DNA from: Atrina japonica
Taxonomy: Eukaryota > Mollusca > Bivalvia > Pterioida > Pinnidae
DNA: 64,000 bases
Assembly: GCA_030159075.1 (NCBI GenBank)
Contig: BROG01000544.1
Span: 1-64,000 of the forward strand
Direction: 5' to 3'
Shown: positions 13,401 to 28,500 of the stretch, piece after piece
Layout of the letters: the number at the start of each line of letters is the position of its first letter
Numbering within the stretch: the stretch's first letter is position 1
The notes under the pieces: generated by a model
Told to the model about the DNA's origin: nothing
What the model saw: the letters and a program-made list of their open reading frames with translations, nothing else
Database searches by the model: none
Translations under genes and position numbers: made by a program

Positions 13401-16400
13401 ACTTGATGCTGAAATTACTTGATTTTTTTTGTGTGTGCTGCTATCAGTATCACGTGACTTTTAGTCCACACTATTTCTACTTTATGTAGCTTACTTAGGT
13501 CACCAGAGAAGATGCTCAATTTCATACAATAAATCAAAATATCCCAATATTCCATGTCTGGTATAGTGTTCAGATGTTAATGTTAATTTGTTTTTTACTT
13601 AAAAGGACTAGTGACAATAATCTGGCCTTCAGATACATTTTGTAATTGTATCTTATTTCTTAATTGATACAAAGACACATTCCAGAAATAGCTATAGGGC
13701 TAACAAAGTTGAAGCAGTGCACAAAAACTCTGGATCCAAAAATGGATTATATAAGAACTTGAAAATGGTCTATTCTATGCAGTCTATTTTATACAGTTTG
13801 CAAGTTTTTTGCATATTTTTTTTTGACAATCAGGTAGTGGTAAACTTTTTTTCACTTCAACCAAATGGACTAATTCCCAGATGTGATGTCACTGATCAGC
13901 CCATATTGTTATATGAATACATTGTTTCATTCTAGTATTTTCATACATTTTGTGTATTTTTAGATTTCCCGATTTCAGTAAAATTCTGCTTATATTCCCA
14001 ATTGATAATGCCCAGGCTCCATTCATTTGTGTTTGTAAACGTGCCAATTTGTAAAATGTAAGTGTATTATGTTGCAGGAAGGAATTACTACTGAACTTGA
14101 AAATTTGCTGGAACACCAAACTATTTTGGAAAGTAAAATGAGTGGACTACACACAATGTTGTAAGTGTCCGTTAATTTATATAGTCTCGGTGTACAAGTA
14201 TAAACAATGATCAGATTAAGCGACCCAATGTAAGGATGTTGACCATGAAAGATAATTCTTTGTACATCTGTGTCTATGTGTCAACACAATGTCATGTCTA
14301 AGTTAATATCATTAATACTACTCAAGCCAGAGGCTAAAATTGAATTTAAAAATTACACTTTATTTTGGGAAATAACATTTTTACCCATTTCCCAGGATTT
14401 TCTGATTTGAGTTTTGATATTATACAGATGGGATTATTGCTATATAGGGGTAGTAAACTTCATTGATAACATTCCCGAGGGAGTGACAAATGTTGGCCAT
14501 GCTCTAGACCATAATATTTCAAATATATATGTATTTAGACATTTCCTTGTATGGATTTTTTACCTTGTCATATGGGGCTGAAATAAGGCCCCATTCCCAA
14601 TGCAAAAACATTGCATTTCCCCCCAAATTTGGAGTTGAAATTTCCCAATTAAAAACAAATGACAATGAATTTGAAGAGATTCTTGTATTTTCAAATAATT
14701 TTGTTTATATATAGATTTCCCATTTTCAATAAAATGTTGTTAAAATTTCTATTTTAAAAGCCCCAGGCCCCATTCCCAAATGCTGTGTATCAAAGGCACA
14801 AAATTTATATAAATTTACATTAGATTCCAGTAGCTGTAAAATATACCATAGATATGTTGTTCTTTTTCTTTTTTTAGACCAAACCTACAGATTTTAGAAA
14901 CAGATTCCAAACAACTGTGTGGAATGGTGTCGTTTACATCAACTCTTGCGGAGAATGTCAGCAGTAAAGTTCGACAGCTTGATCTAGCCAAGGTAATATA
15001 TATTTTCTATAGTCATCCTATGAAAAGATATAGTCTTTGGCCAAAATGAAAAGAGCCCGTGTCACAGTAGGTGTCGGCACGTTAAAGAACCCTCACTGCT
15101 CAATGGCCATAAGTGCCGAGCATAGGCCAAAATTTGAAGCCCTTCACCGGCATTTGCATTTTTTTTTTAATTCTTTGGTGACATCTCCATATGAATGAAA
15201 AATTCTTGAGTGGGATGTTAAACAACAATAAACAAACAAACAAACAAGCCAAAATGAAAATAAAAGCTTTGACTGATGTGATCTTTCAGACCCACATAAA
15301 TAAAGATAGTAAACTCACCATTAAACTCTGGTACATGTATATGCATTTTTTTTTTAATTCTTTCATTAATGACATTTACATCTATATTTAAAAAATTGAT
15401 ACATTGTTAATGAGAGAGAGAGAGAGAGAGTTTTGAAACGTTAATTTATCGCTTATTTTACTGACCATGAATATGATGATGGATGGTTTGAAATTAAGGT
15501 GACTTATTTTCTTGTTTTATTTCATATTTTTAGTTATCAACATTATTAATTAATCTTCAACACACATTTTAAAAATAATGATACCGTTCTGGAATGCTAG
15601 TTATATATTTATTTTAACATACGCCTCAGGTTCGGAAGTCCTATTGATAATAAGCTCACATACAAATGTTGGTTATTCTAAATCTATTGTTTTATTTCAC
15701 ATGTCATCTCACTGTAAGTAAAATGATTCCCTAACATTAAGCGGATTAAAAGATGTAGGTGCCAAAATCACGACATTTGAAAGACGATGTTTATGGGGTA
15801 TTGTACAAAAACAGCCAAGTAGTGGGGGAACACCAGAAGCTGGTATTTGTATAAGCAGTGGTAATAATAAAAAAAAATATTTGAACACATACTTCTCGGC
15901 TGGATTAATTATATTCATTGTAAATGAAACATCTCGTAATTATCATGAGAATATCCTTCATCGTTACTTCAGGACTGAGTATAAAAATTGTATTCAAAAC
16001 TGAATTCTGAACAAAAAAACATGGTTTCTTTCTCTGTACCTGCCAGTGGCAATTATACCCGGTGTTCCTTCGATGATATCATGACCATGAGCCTCGATTA
16101 CAAGTTTGCAGCTTTTTCTCTTGATTGGATTTCCCAAAGGTAAATTTAGGGCAACTGTATGGCCTTATAATTCAGAAACGAGACATCTGATCAAATGCAA
16201 ATTTTCAACAAATGCATTTGTGCATCACAAACTAACAATTTTTCTAAAGTTGTAGATAGCATTTGGGGTGCTCTTTAAATTGTAGAACACTGAAAAATAA
16301 AAGATCTACTGTGTTGTAAGCAATTTGTGGCTATTTAGTAGTTAGTTGATATTTCTCAAGAATACAGTTTAAATTTAAGACTTTGTAAAGCCACAATCAG

Positions 16401-19400
16401 GCAAAATTATAAAAAAAACACCAACTTGGCAGAAATTCTTTGGGGTAAGAATACCTAAAGTTGGATTTAAGAAGTGGTGTGTATTGATGCTAGTTCCAAT
16501 CTGTACTATAAATCATCTTGAGTACTGATTTATGCTAGATTGTAGGTGTGTTTTATGTAAATACTAATTTTGATGTGGAATAGTTTTAAAATGAATTACT
16601 AAAGAAAATGCTGATTACTAGTCCGCTACAGTAGAAACGGGGGTTCGATGCTATGTGTTTTGTTTGTGTCCATCCATTAGTCTGTCTGGTTCATTTTTTT
16701 GTTAATGTTTTGTAATAGCTCACCATTCATTGGTAATGGTTTCACAGGTATCCTTAGGAGATATGTGTTAAATCACCAATCCCAGAATGCTTGTTGCTGA
16801 TTAAAATATTGATTTCTAAATTATTAATACATTTGTTTTCTACAGAGTCGAGTGACATCTTGTATTACACGAGTGGAAGATATATTAGATCTGAAGTTTT
16901 GTACTGACGGAGTTCAAACTGCCCTACAAAATGAAGATTATGAAAAGGTTTGTTTGCTTTTGATATAAAGATAAATAACTACATCATTACAATAAAAATA
17001 TGAATTGTTACTATGTATTTTGGGAAACATTGGTATTAAGCTGTGCAAAAACTTGTGTACTCAGTTTTTCTAGACCTGCAAATTCCCTTAAAGGGATGCA
17101 TGTCATTATAGATATAAGAGTATGGGTGCGATGGTTCGGTTTAAAACCGACAGACCTCGGTTCATATATTGCGGATTTTGGTTCGGTTCGTATATTCCAG
17201 ATTTTGGTTCAGTTCGGTTTGGTTCAAAAATTATAATTCAAAAAGGTCCTTCTTATGACCAAACGACATTTTGGTCATAAGAAGTAACCTGCAGCTATTT
17301 CGTAATATTGTGTCCTGTTAGGTGTTTAGTGCTATCAGTATAAATTGCAAATTACAATTTTAAATTTTGGACAAGACCACTGGCCTTCTGCAAGTAAACT
17401 GGGTCAGTCCTCTCACAAAATTGACTTGGGCTCTAGCAAGGCTAGGACCCATGCTGATTGGAGGCAAGAGGGTTTATGGTTTAAAAGTATGATGCCTTAA
17501 CATCTCAGCCATTAGTTGAGTTGTAAAAGGTAATTATTTCTGACAAATAATTGCTTAATCAAATTTTATTAATTTGCAGGCAGCAGGACATGTTCATAGA
17601 TTTAGAAGCTTGGATGAAAACGTTTTGAGATTGTCATCAGAGTCAGATGAAGGTTTGATTTTTTTTTGGTTACTAGATATATTTATAGTAAGTTTGTGAG
17701 TGACATTTTGTTTATCTTTCCAGTGATATTTTCAGTGGAATCTACAGCCATTTAAAAGCTGCTTTCCTTCAGTCTTATTTTCCCGTAAAAATGAAAAATA
17801 GTTTCCCAATTTTGGTGAAAATGTACGTATATGTATATAAATGTATTGAACGTTTCCAGATAAGAAAGCAGGAACACTAGTAAATATGGACAAGAAAATT
17901 CACTGCTTTCAACCAATAGGGGATTTTTATGTTCTCAAATTGTCTGTTATTATTCTGGATTTTTGTGCTGCTATCACCTGACTGTTAGCCATTGCTGATT
18001 CCGCTTTACATTGTTTGCATAGGTCACCAGTGCAGATGCTTGGTTTCATCCAATCAAATCAAAATGTCACAATATTCCATGTCTAGTATATTGTTCAGGC
18101 GTTAATCTGTCAATTTGTTTTTTACATAAAGGACTAGTGACAATAATCTGCCTCTCAGATATAAATGCAAAGACACATACCGGAAATTGATTTGGTTAAC
18201 AAAGTTGAAGTGGCACACAAAAAATCCGGATCCAAAAACGGACTATGTATGAACTTGAAAATGGTCTATTGTACTGAACTGTCACATAATTTCTGTAGAT
18301 AATGTCCATTGAAGGTAACAATATGGATGGAACACCCTAGATTTTGTCTCAAAAGCAAACTCTTGAATAATTTTTTTTTTTAACAAAGATACAGTACATG
18401 TAAATTTTCTAATTAGTTGTTCAGTTTTTTCTGTGAAAAAAGTAAAACAAAAGTAGAAAGTAATACAATTCTTTTTCTTTTATTATTGTCTGCTCTATAT
18501 GAAATCAATGGTTTTTTTTTGTTTTTGATATAACTGGATGATTTTATGAAAATAATATAGGATATAAAGCAGTGATTTTCCATTCTTGTGGGAATGGGGT
18601 CAGGGCCTTTTGAATTGTGAATTTTATTCATGTTATTGAGATTGGGAAATCTAAAAATATATAAAACTAGGGAATTTGCAAATTTGGAAAAAATGCATTG
18701 TTTTTGCATTGGGAATGGGGCCTTATTTCAGCCCCATATGAAAAATGCATTGTTTTTGCATTGGGAATGGGGCCTTATTTCAGCCCCATATGATAGTGTA
18801 GAAAACCCATGTAAAATATAAAAAACTGTACCCAGGACATATTCTATGAAATCTTTGACTTCATGTATGTATACTTAGCTGGTCAGTAGAGGTTTGCCAA
18901 GTAAGAATTTCATGCTCTAAGAAGTCTCTAGCTATTGTGAACATTCAACTTACCATAATCATGTAAGAAGTACACTTGATACATCATTCTGCCTCGCTGA
19001 GTTGATAGGGTTTTGTCAGGTACTTTAAAGGGGTTTAATTCCATGGGTGGTAATTTTCATATTTTTTTTCTTTGGAAATGACTGTAGCCTTTTGAATCTG
19101 TGGATTAGGAGTAGCTTAAAATAACATCAGTTCCTGCACAGACGGTCAGTGATACATTATGTATATATACTATTCATTAGAAAGGTATTCACGATCTCTA
19201 AAATTCACAGATTTTTCAATACATGAACCGTGAATATAACAAATTGTAACGCTACGAGTTATTTCTCCCCTGTATAATAAGCAATGGCAGATCCTAGGAG
19301 TCTTTAGTTACTAGTAACATTCACTTTACCTTAATTATGTAGGTAGTACACTTGATACATCATTCCGCCTGCTGCGAGAAGCTGAAGAGAAGTTGAAACA

Positions 19401-22400
19401 GATTGTTAATAGCAAATTTGATGCAGCAGTACACTCTGGCGATTTGGCATCAGTTGAAAGATTTTTCAAAATCTTCCCACTCGTTGGTCTCCATGAGGAG
19501 GGCCTGACCAAGTTTGGAAAATTTTTATCATCACAGGTAAATACTTGCATGCATCATGACGAAAATGAAACTTAGTCGAAAGTTATATTATATCAATTCT
19601 CTCCTGCCAGCCTCACTCTCTTTTGTGATAATATAAGTTGCAGTGAAAGAAAATTGTGTTAAAGAGAATGATTGCTGAAATATATTTTTTCTACATGTAT
19701 ATATGTAGTATTGATTATAAATTATTACTTTTTTCCAGCTCTCTGAAACGACTGACCGAAATTTAAAGATTGGAGAGGCACTTAGCAGCAGCGATAAACA
19801 TGCTAATGTCATCTATGCAGAAACTGCTACACAGCTATTTGAGGGAATAGCTAAAACTGTAGAAATCCGACAACCTTTAGTTGAAACATATTATGGTATT
19901 TAAAATTTTATCTGAAGCTAAAAAAAATCTGTTATTTTCAAAATACCTGACTGCCCATTTAATTTTGAAGTCAATTTCCTGACCCTAGAATTTTTTCAAT
20001 ATATTATGAAAAATTCAGAATATTGGGTTGTTTCTGTGATGCATATCCAATGTATAGAGAAAATTTTTATTTGGGAAATCCTTTCACACAATCATCAGAA
20101 ATCGCATACAATATTCACAAGATTTTGTTGTTACTTTCTCTAGAATGTATGTAAATTTTAACTTATATCAACTGTTTTTAAAACAAAAAACATAAATTAT
20201 AAAAAATTGATATAATAAGATATACATTTATTTTTTATTTTGACCTAATAGGTCATGGGAACTGTTAATTGTACGTTTTTCATTTTTTTCTTTTATGTTC
20301 CCACCCTGGAAAACCATAGGAATATAGTTATCATCAATGACATATTGTAAGTCTGTGATATTGTGAAATACTCGATATGTCACACCTTTATGTTGATTAC
20401 TCACCTTTTCTGTCATAGTTGTGATTACATGAATATGTGATTTAAGAGCATAAAATGTTTTTACTGTACTTTCACAAGTTACAATCGCTGTTTATCAATT
20501 TTTATTTTCAGCTTAATCTGAGTCATATGGGTAAAGAATTTTTATTTTACATTTTAGGTCCAGGAAGACTATTTACTCTTATGAAAATCTTACAGAATGA
20601 ATGTGATAGACAGTCTCGGAAAATAATACAAAAGTTTAAACAAAAAAGAGACTTTGATGAAGTTGTAAGTCCATGTTGTAGTTTTTATTTTGTTTTGATT
20701 TTTTAGGGGAAGGGTCAACTGAGTTAATCAGGGGATCAGTTGCAATTGACTGCTGTCTATCATCAATCACATGAGTGCACTTAGTTTGTAATCATTTAAA
20801 TGACTTCTGATTAATAGCTTGAGAATCTTTTCCAGTTTTGTACATTGTGTCTCAATAGTAGGGATGACAAACATTTTGTGGGTGACTTACAGGACCCATT
20901 TTACCTTTGTGAAATTGTATCTAAGAAATGTGACTAATTGGACAAGTTTGATTGTTAAGCAGTTTCCCTAGGGAAAATTTGTTTTATTTTTTCCCTAATT
21001 TTGAGTCATTTTCTTCATTTAGCAGAGAATGTATCAATGTGTATTGAAATTTTTCACATTTAGGAGTCTGGGGTACTGGCATTACTGGCACTGATTTCTA
21101 CTCAGTGTTAATTTAGAACAACATCATAATGGGCATTGTTGATATCCCAGGGCCCCAGAGTAAATATACAAGTCAAACTTGACTTTTATTTTATCATTTT
21201 GGCAATTTGGTTGTTTATAAAATCTGGATGTGATTGATAATGAAATAGATTACTGTAATTTTTCTCACTGATATCAAATCTAAATTAAACACAAGTAAAA
21301 TTGATGATTTGACACTTCAATGTGGTATTCACAATTTGAATATATACTCAAAATATTATTAAAAATATCTTGCGTTTTCTTCAGATGAGCAATAATTTTC
21401 ATCATCACTCATAAATGCTTGTCATTATTAAACAAATATGTCCAGTTTTTATGTTTACATGTCAAAACTCATGTTAGAAATCAGATGTTTCTGACGAGAT
21501 AATTCTACTTAGTAAATTTGAAATGTCTAATTTTGATGTCCATATAACCAGTATCATTATTTCAGGTACAACAAGTTCAACAATCCACTGTGTTCCACAG
21601 ACCCAATGCAACAGAAAAGTTAGTATATATCATGTATATTACAGTATTCAATCTATTGTTAATATAAGGTGGATATTTTTACTAGAGGCTTAATTTGGTG
21701 ATTTTCCCCCTAAATTTTCACTATAGGCTTAATTTAGTGATTTTTCCATATTTATTAGGACTTAATTCGGTGATTTTTCCATAATTTCACCATGGTCATA
21801 ATTTGGTGATTTTTTTCCGTACATTTACTATTTAAGGGCTTGATTTAGTGATTTCCCCATAACTTCACTAGGGTCTTAATTAGGTGATTTTTTTCATATT
21901 TTCACTAGGGATTAATTTAATGATTTTCCCAAAATTTCACTGGGGTCATAATTTGGTGATTTTTCCATACTTTCCCTAGGGACTTAATTTGGTGATTTTT
22001 CCATACAAAACCTTAATCTTTGTGGCAGAGAAGAAAAAAAGGTATTTAGGCATTTGCTTTGACGAAATTGTTCACATAGAGTTTAGATCTTTTGATCTCC
22101 TATTTCACATCGATAGCCTTCAACATTTTCATGTTACAGTGTCGCCCGGTTTGCATACAACAGTATCTCACGGACACTAACAAGAAATTTGCACACCATA
22201 TTTTTATGGCCTTTAGGTTGATGTGGGTGATATGGCGAACAGCTGATTTTTGACAAATATTCAAGTTTAAGTAGTACTGTATTTTATGGCCTATAGGTCA
22301 ATTTTTTTTTTCTCCAAAGTTGTGACCTCGACCTATTCACCACACTGACTTATCTTAGTGAAATATTTAACTTGTATCTGCAATTTTTCATTTTAACATC

Positions 22401-25400
22401 GTAATTCAACATTTTTCACTGGATAATCTAGGGGCCTACTCCAAACAACTATTTGTATTTACACTTAATAGAATTTTTAAATGTGACCTTGTATGTGTGT
22501 GTAATGCACTGTGTTCATAATCAAGTGACAAAATAATGATCTTTCAAGTTACAATATCATTGGTATTCAAGACTCTGTCAGAAACTGTGTAATAAAAATA
22601 CATCGTTTACATTATATGTATACCGTACAGTTTATACATTTGAATGATTCCCTTATCTCGGCACCCCGCTGTGAAGTTGAAGTCTTCATTCAGACTTTCA
22701 GGACATTACAAGCTGTGTCACTGGAACATGACCTTCAACTGATAAGGATCGTGTGGCAGTCTTTGAAGTTTGGAAAGTTTTGGAAAAAGTGTTACATAAA
22801 TTAATTGAAAATTGCAGCTACATAATAATTTAGGCCAATGTAAGGATAAGACAATGAATGAGGTCACTTGTGTTAACGGCATACTGTAAAGACTTTAATG
22901 ATGATTGACATGTAACATAATAGTGATGTATACATATACATAATCAGTACACACCAGTAATATAAGTGATGTTATGTATGATAAAATGCAACTAGCAAGC
23001 TTTTTAATCACTCCTATTTAATAATGTACAATAAAATAGGCCTATTACTCTGATTATTTTGGTAGGCTACCATCGTTTTAGCACCAGTTATTAAACACAA
23101 ACGATGTATTTTTGTGTTCTCCCATTCACGTTTTCATCTCTGCCGACATCGACCTATATTCCACTTCGACCTATCTAATACTTAAACATGGATTTTTACC
23201 AAAAATTGGCCATTCGACCTATCCCCCACATCGACCTATAGGCCATAAAATACGGTAGATAGAACAAAGTGGAAGATAGGTCCATGTCGACAGAGATGAA
23301 AAAATGTTTAATAACTGGTGCTTAAACGATAGTTCCAAATAATCAGAGTAATATTTCACTGTACATTATTAGATAGGATTGTGATTTAAAAAGCTTACAA
23401 ATCTTTTAGACTTGTGTGTATGTTGCATTTTATCATATCTAACATCACTTAAATTACTCGTGTGTAATAATGATATACACTTATATTGCTACTATGTTAC
23501 CTGTCAAATCATCATTAAATTCATTATGCCATAACTGTAACACCAGCGACCTCAATCCTTGTCTTATCCTTAAATTCACCTGAATTATTCTGTACCTGCA
23601 ACTGTCAAACCCATATGTTAAAGTAACACATTTCCAAAACTTTCCCACCTTCAAAGACTGTCGCTCAATTCTTATCATTTGAAGGCCACGTTCCAGTGAA
23701 TACAGCTTTTAGTATCCTGAAAGTCTGTTTGAAGACTTCAACTTCACAGCGGGGTGTAACAAAATTTGATTAAAAAGTTTCTTTGACAGTCAATAATTTA
23801 TGTTTTTTTTATTTCTAATTTAAAATGATATCAGTTTGTTCTCCTTTGAGGAGTAATTTTTCCTACTCCCCTGTTGAGTCATAATAAATAAATTACAGTA
23901 ATTCCCAGAAATGTTTATTATTTATAATTTTTTTTTCAGATTTGATCCAAAAGTGCTAGATGTCTTGTTATCAGAAATTGTGTTACTAAATACAAGAACA
24001 GAATTATATCTCAGGTTTTTCCGAAGAAGAGCAATTGTGAGTTTAAGTCACTGATGGTAACAAATCAAATTATGACAATGTATGATGATACCATTAACCC
24101 TTTCATCCCTAATATCTAAAATGTATGCTCCTATCTGTTGTTTGAGACCAGTCTAATTTGGTTTATGGGGTTGAAATGGTTAAAGAGCACCCTGGGTGAA
24201 AAATGAAAATTTCTGTATTTTTAGAACTAATCATTCTAAGAACAACATCGAAAACTGGATCAAAATCGGTGCACGCGTTTTCGAGATATTAGCTCTAAAC
24301 TGCAAAACTCACCTTTACAGATAGCTCAAGTAGCCAAAAAGGGGCAGAGCTTCGTGTGACATCACAACGCGGACTCCGGTTGCGAAGTACATGCTTCACT
24401 ATAGTCTTTGTATCAGTAGTGCCTCAGGCGTGTATGGCAATTTACACATTTGCTGGTTTATTGAGTGAATATATTTTTGTGTACAATAATGTAGCAATAA
24501 TTGTTTTTAACTATAGCAGTCATGATTTTTGTTTGGGAATTTTTAATTGATCAATAAAACGAGATTAAGTTGTAACATTTTTGTGTTTGGCAGCGATATT
24601 CTACATAAAGAAATCTAGCTTTTTTCATTATTTATGAATCTATGCTTACATCTCTGAGTAAAATAGTGTAATTGTCATCCACGGAGAACAAAATAATAAT
24701 TAAAATATAAACTTTGCGGAATTAAATTGTAAAAACAAATTAATTGAATTACAATTTTATTTTTTTATATAAACTGATACCGGTATCGTAGAAGTAGGCG
24801 TAAATTGTATGTCATTTTGAAAAGACAACTGCCGTAAATTTCGCATTGTGCTATTGGCAGAGCAAATAAAGTAAATATATAATGAAAATTGAAATTTAAC
24901 GAAAATGCGGTTCTAATAAACAAATAAGCAAAAATGATTTTTACCCAGGATCGTGTTTTTATTCACCGTTGGTTAAAGATTACGTGTCAGTTATATAAAG
25001 AACTTAGTCACTCTTAAAATACCGTACAGAAACCTAATATTATAAATTAAATTTAACGTATTAGTAGTCTTACTATATTAAAAAATAAGTTAAATTGCAG
25101 TATTTAGACATGTAAATTGTATTTTACAGTATTATCAATTTACTAAAAAATCACATTTTCCGGTTATGTGTGATATACAAAGGTGATTTTTGCCGAACAC
25201 CTACGAGACTAACACTACACCCAATCATCTCGGAAATATAAAAGTTTAGTTGAATCCCAAATGGAAGCTGCATTATACTTTTACGCTCTGATTATTTGCA
25301 AGCAAAGCAACACACAGAGGTGTAATTATTTATTCTTTTTATTCTAGTTTGTATTCCGTCTGAGACACATGTTTATGGCTCTAATGATATTTAAAGTATT

Positions 25401-25518
25401 TTATTAGTTAAAACAAAATCATAATAGATATGCATACGATTAAAAATCAGAAATAACAATTTTCGTCACCCGTATCTATTATGATCATTTAATCTATCAT
25501 CAGTCAGTATCTATTCAT

Positions 25519-25553
<35 letters not shown>

Positions 25554-28500
25554 CATTTTCATTAATTTATCGCTTTACATGGATTTTAAAATATCGCCGC
25601 TTCTTATAAATTCATTCAGACATCAAAAATTGTATGTAGCTTTATACACAGTCGGAAGGGATGAATTTATCTCGGACGACAAACCCACCCGCTGAGAATC
25701 CCGGTGTGGTTACACGACATGGCAATATACTGGAAGGTGTGAAGTAAGCGGGTGTTTTAAGAATTATAAATAGTATACATCACAGGCGGCCATTGTTCTT
25801 TTTTCTTTGTAAAACACGATCTCGAACGCACGAAAGAAAAACTTCAGAGATAAAAACTCTAAATAAAGCATGATACTCTAAATCAAGCATAACTAATCCA
25901 TCCGTCTGTAAATGTGACACTGAAAAAGCCAAAATTATGTTCGTTATATGACTGTATTTAAATAAAATTATTTCATATATTTTAAAAGTGTCAAAATAAT
26001 TATTTATTTGGTGAATTTTGTGATTTTAACAACGATGAATATGACTCGCTTTACCATCCACTTTTAATTTCCGCCATGACAGTAGTCATCCTAAGGCTAC
26101 TCCGTGGCGTCACAGTGTAACTAACAGGTTTGCTGGAAGTGGAATGAATTCTTAATTAGTTTTCTGTAAGCAGGTAAAATCACTCACTTTGGCGGTCAAT
26201 ATCTCCAGAACCCACTTACCGATTTGATCGGGTTTTCGATGATGTTCTTAGAATCATGAGTTCTATAAATATAGAAATTTTCATTTTTCACTCACCACAT
26301 TTTAGATGATCCGAGCTAAAGGCAAACATTTAATTGATAAAATGAAATAAACTAAATACGTTATTAGTTATCTTGGACATTGTATTTGCATCACTGGTTT
26401 GAGCACATGTCTGATCAATATAGAAAATATGAAAGGCCAAATCAACTTTCAAATGTACTATAATTTTTAAAAATGTAAGTTTTTTAGATATGTATGGCTG
26501 AAAATAGTCTGAAACTAATTACCCATTTATGTCTAAAATATTGTCGGTATCTGCCAAATCCTGGGACATGTTATTGCTTGAGCATATCTCTACACCCTCT
26601 TTTAAAGAATGTATCAATATTTGGCGTCTTTCTTCTGGTGAATAATCTACTTTACAATGCTCATAATTTTCTTATTTTGACGGAATAAGAATTTTGTTTT
26701 TATGCTTTTGTCTGAACGGTGTTTTATGTCACACTTGACAATTTTTCAGTTATATGGTGCTGGCCCATTTTTAATGTTTGGGAGAAAGCCGGTTACAATG
26801 TACCTGACAAGAAACCACCTGCCTTCCGCATGTAAACTTTCTCACCAAATCATATTTTCCTGCTTGACTGATTAGACAGGTTCCCCATATAGTATACATA
26901 CTCTTCGTGAATGGATATGATGTTCAAACTGACTTACTTGTATGTGTCAGCATATACGAAGTTTGCAAAAGAAAATGATATCCACTTGGGGACACTTTCA
27001 ATGACATAAAGGAGAGCCGTTGTGACTCAGTGGTAGAGCGCTCGATTCGCAAAGGGAGGGTTGCTGGTTTGACCATCAATGGAGGCAGCTGGCTTTTCCT
27101 GTTCTTTGGATGAAACAGTAAAAACCAAGGTCCCATGTCACAGTAGGTGTCGGCATGTTAAAGAACCCTCACTGCTCAATGGTCATAAGTGCCTAGCATA
27201 GGCGAAAATTTGAAGCCCTTCACTGGCATTTGGTGACGCCTCCATATGACTGAAAGATTCTTGAGTGGAACGTTAAACAACAATACAACAACAAACGACA
27301 TAGGGTATGGTTTTATACAAATGGCTTATTGAATCAAAACTAATTCACTTTTGTGTATACATGTACAAAGATATAAAGAAAGTTTGATTTTTATCTCATA
27401 TGTCATTTTTAACAATAACAATATTACATGTATTTTAAAAATTTTTTTCTACTGTTTTATAGGGTGATATGGAGGTTGCATATCAAGAAAAAACAGAAAG
27501 AAAAGGTAAGTTTAAATTCAGGTTAGAGGAATGCATGCATCAATTGCATGTGGATTTACATGTGTGCTAATTATTTTTCCCAATTTGACACAAATACTCA
27601 ATAAAATCTCCAATTGTGTGCTCCAATGTCATTTTCCCAAAATTGGCAGAAAAAGCCTGTTGTTTCACTAATGCTTGTATAATTATTGGAATGCTTTTTT
27701 AACTTTTCAACCACTACAAGAAAGTTTACAAAACTTATAAAGGAAATGCTCATATCAGATGTACTGATGGTGCTCAGATGAGTACTGTAATGCCCAATTG
27801 GGCCTCTTTTGTTGTCCTGAATCAATGTCCCCAAGGGTTTCTGGACAAAATGATGGAAATTAAAGAAGGGGAGGCATATTGTATTTTGTCCTGTTGTCCG
27901 CCTATCTACAAAGTTTATCTACTTTTATAATATTTGAACCAGCCATAACAATGTCTTTGTCAAAATTACATATCAAATCAATTGAATTATTCTTTTCAAC
28001 AAAGATCATATTGGTATATAGCAATAAATTGATATTGGGACCGGAAGGGAACCATACATCAGAAATTTATATTTGATACACATGTAGTTATTGATTTATC
28101 TTGTACAATTCTTTTTCTCAGTAGTTCATTCCTTTTTGTGTTTTGCAGAGAAAGTCGGAGAAGTAGAGAAATTCCTTGGTAACTGTGATCTCAATCGACT
28201 TATGCAGGAGCTTATTGGTAACTACATAATGATGGAGGAATACTTTATGAGGGAAATGGTTCGCAAGGTCAGAATTACTTTTAACATTCCATTTCTTATT
28301 TGACTTACATCAGATTTTTATAAAGAATTTGTGTTACAACTTTATATCAACATGATCAGAAAAGTGAAGGATCTAAACAAGTCCTTTTAGGGGTAGTGTA
28401 TTGGGTTCTTTTAATCAACAGAGCAAGCAACATTTTCATCAAATATGTAGCTGAAAACAAAATTGTAAGAAGTATGAAATAGATACAGTGCAATCTTGTT

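Noticed and set aside
15725..16003. Plus-strand open frame of about 92 codons ([20 protein letters not shown])
   Set aside because: No recognisable family, begins after a stop without a start codon, and lies inside COG4 intron 3 without matching COG4. Possibly repeat-derived.
27018..27080. Possible tRNA gene (TGACTCAGTGGTAGAGCGC)
   Set aside because: The B box is degenerate, stems do not pair through, and the sequence continues into a SINE body shared with other copies.
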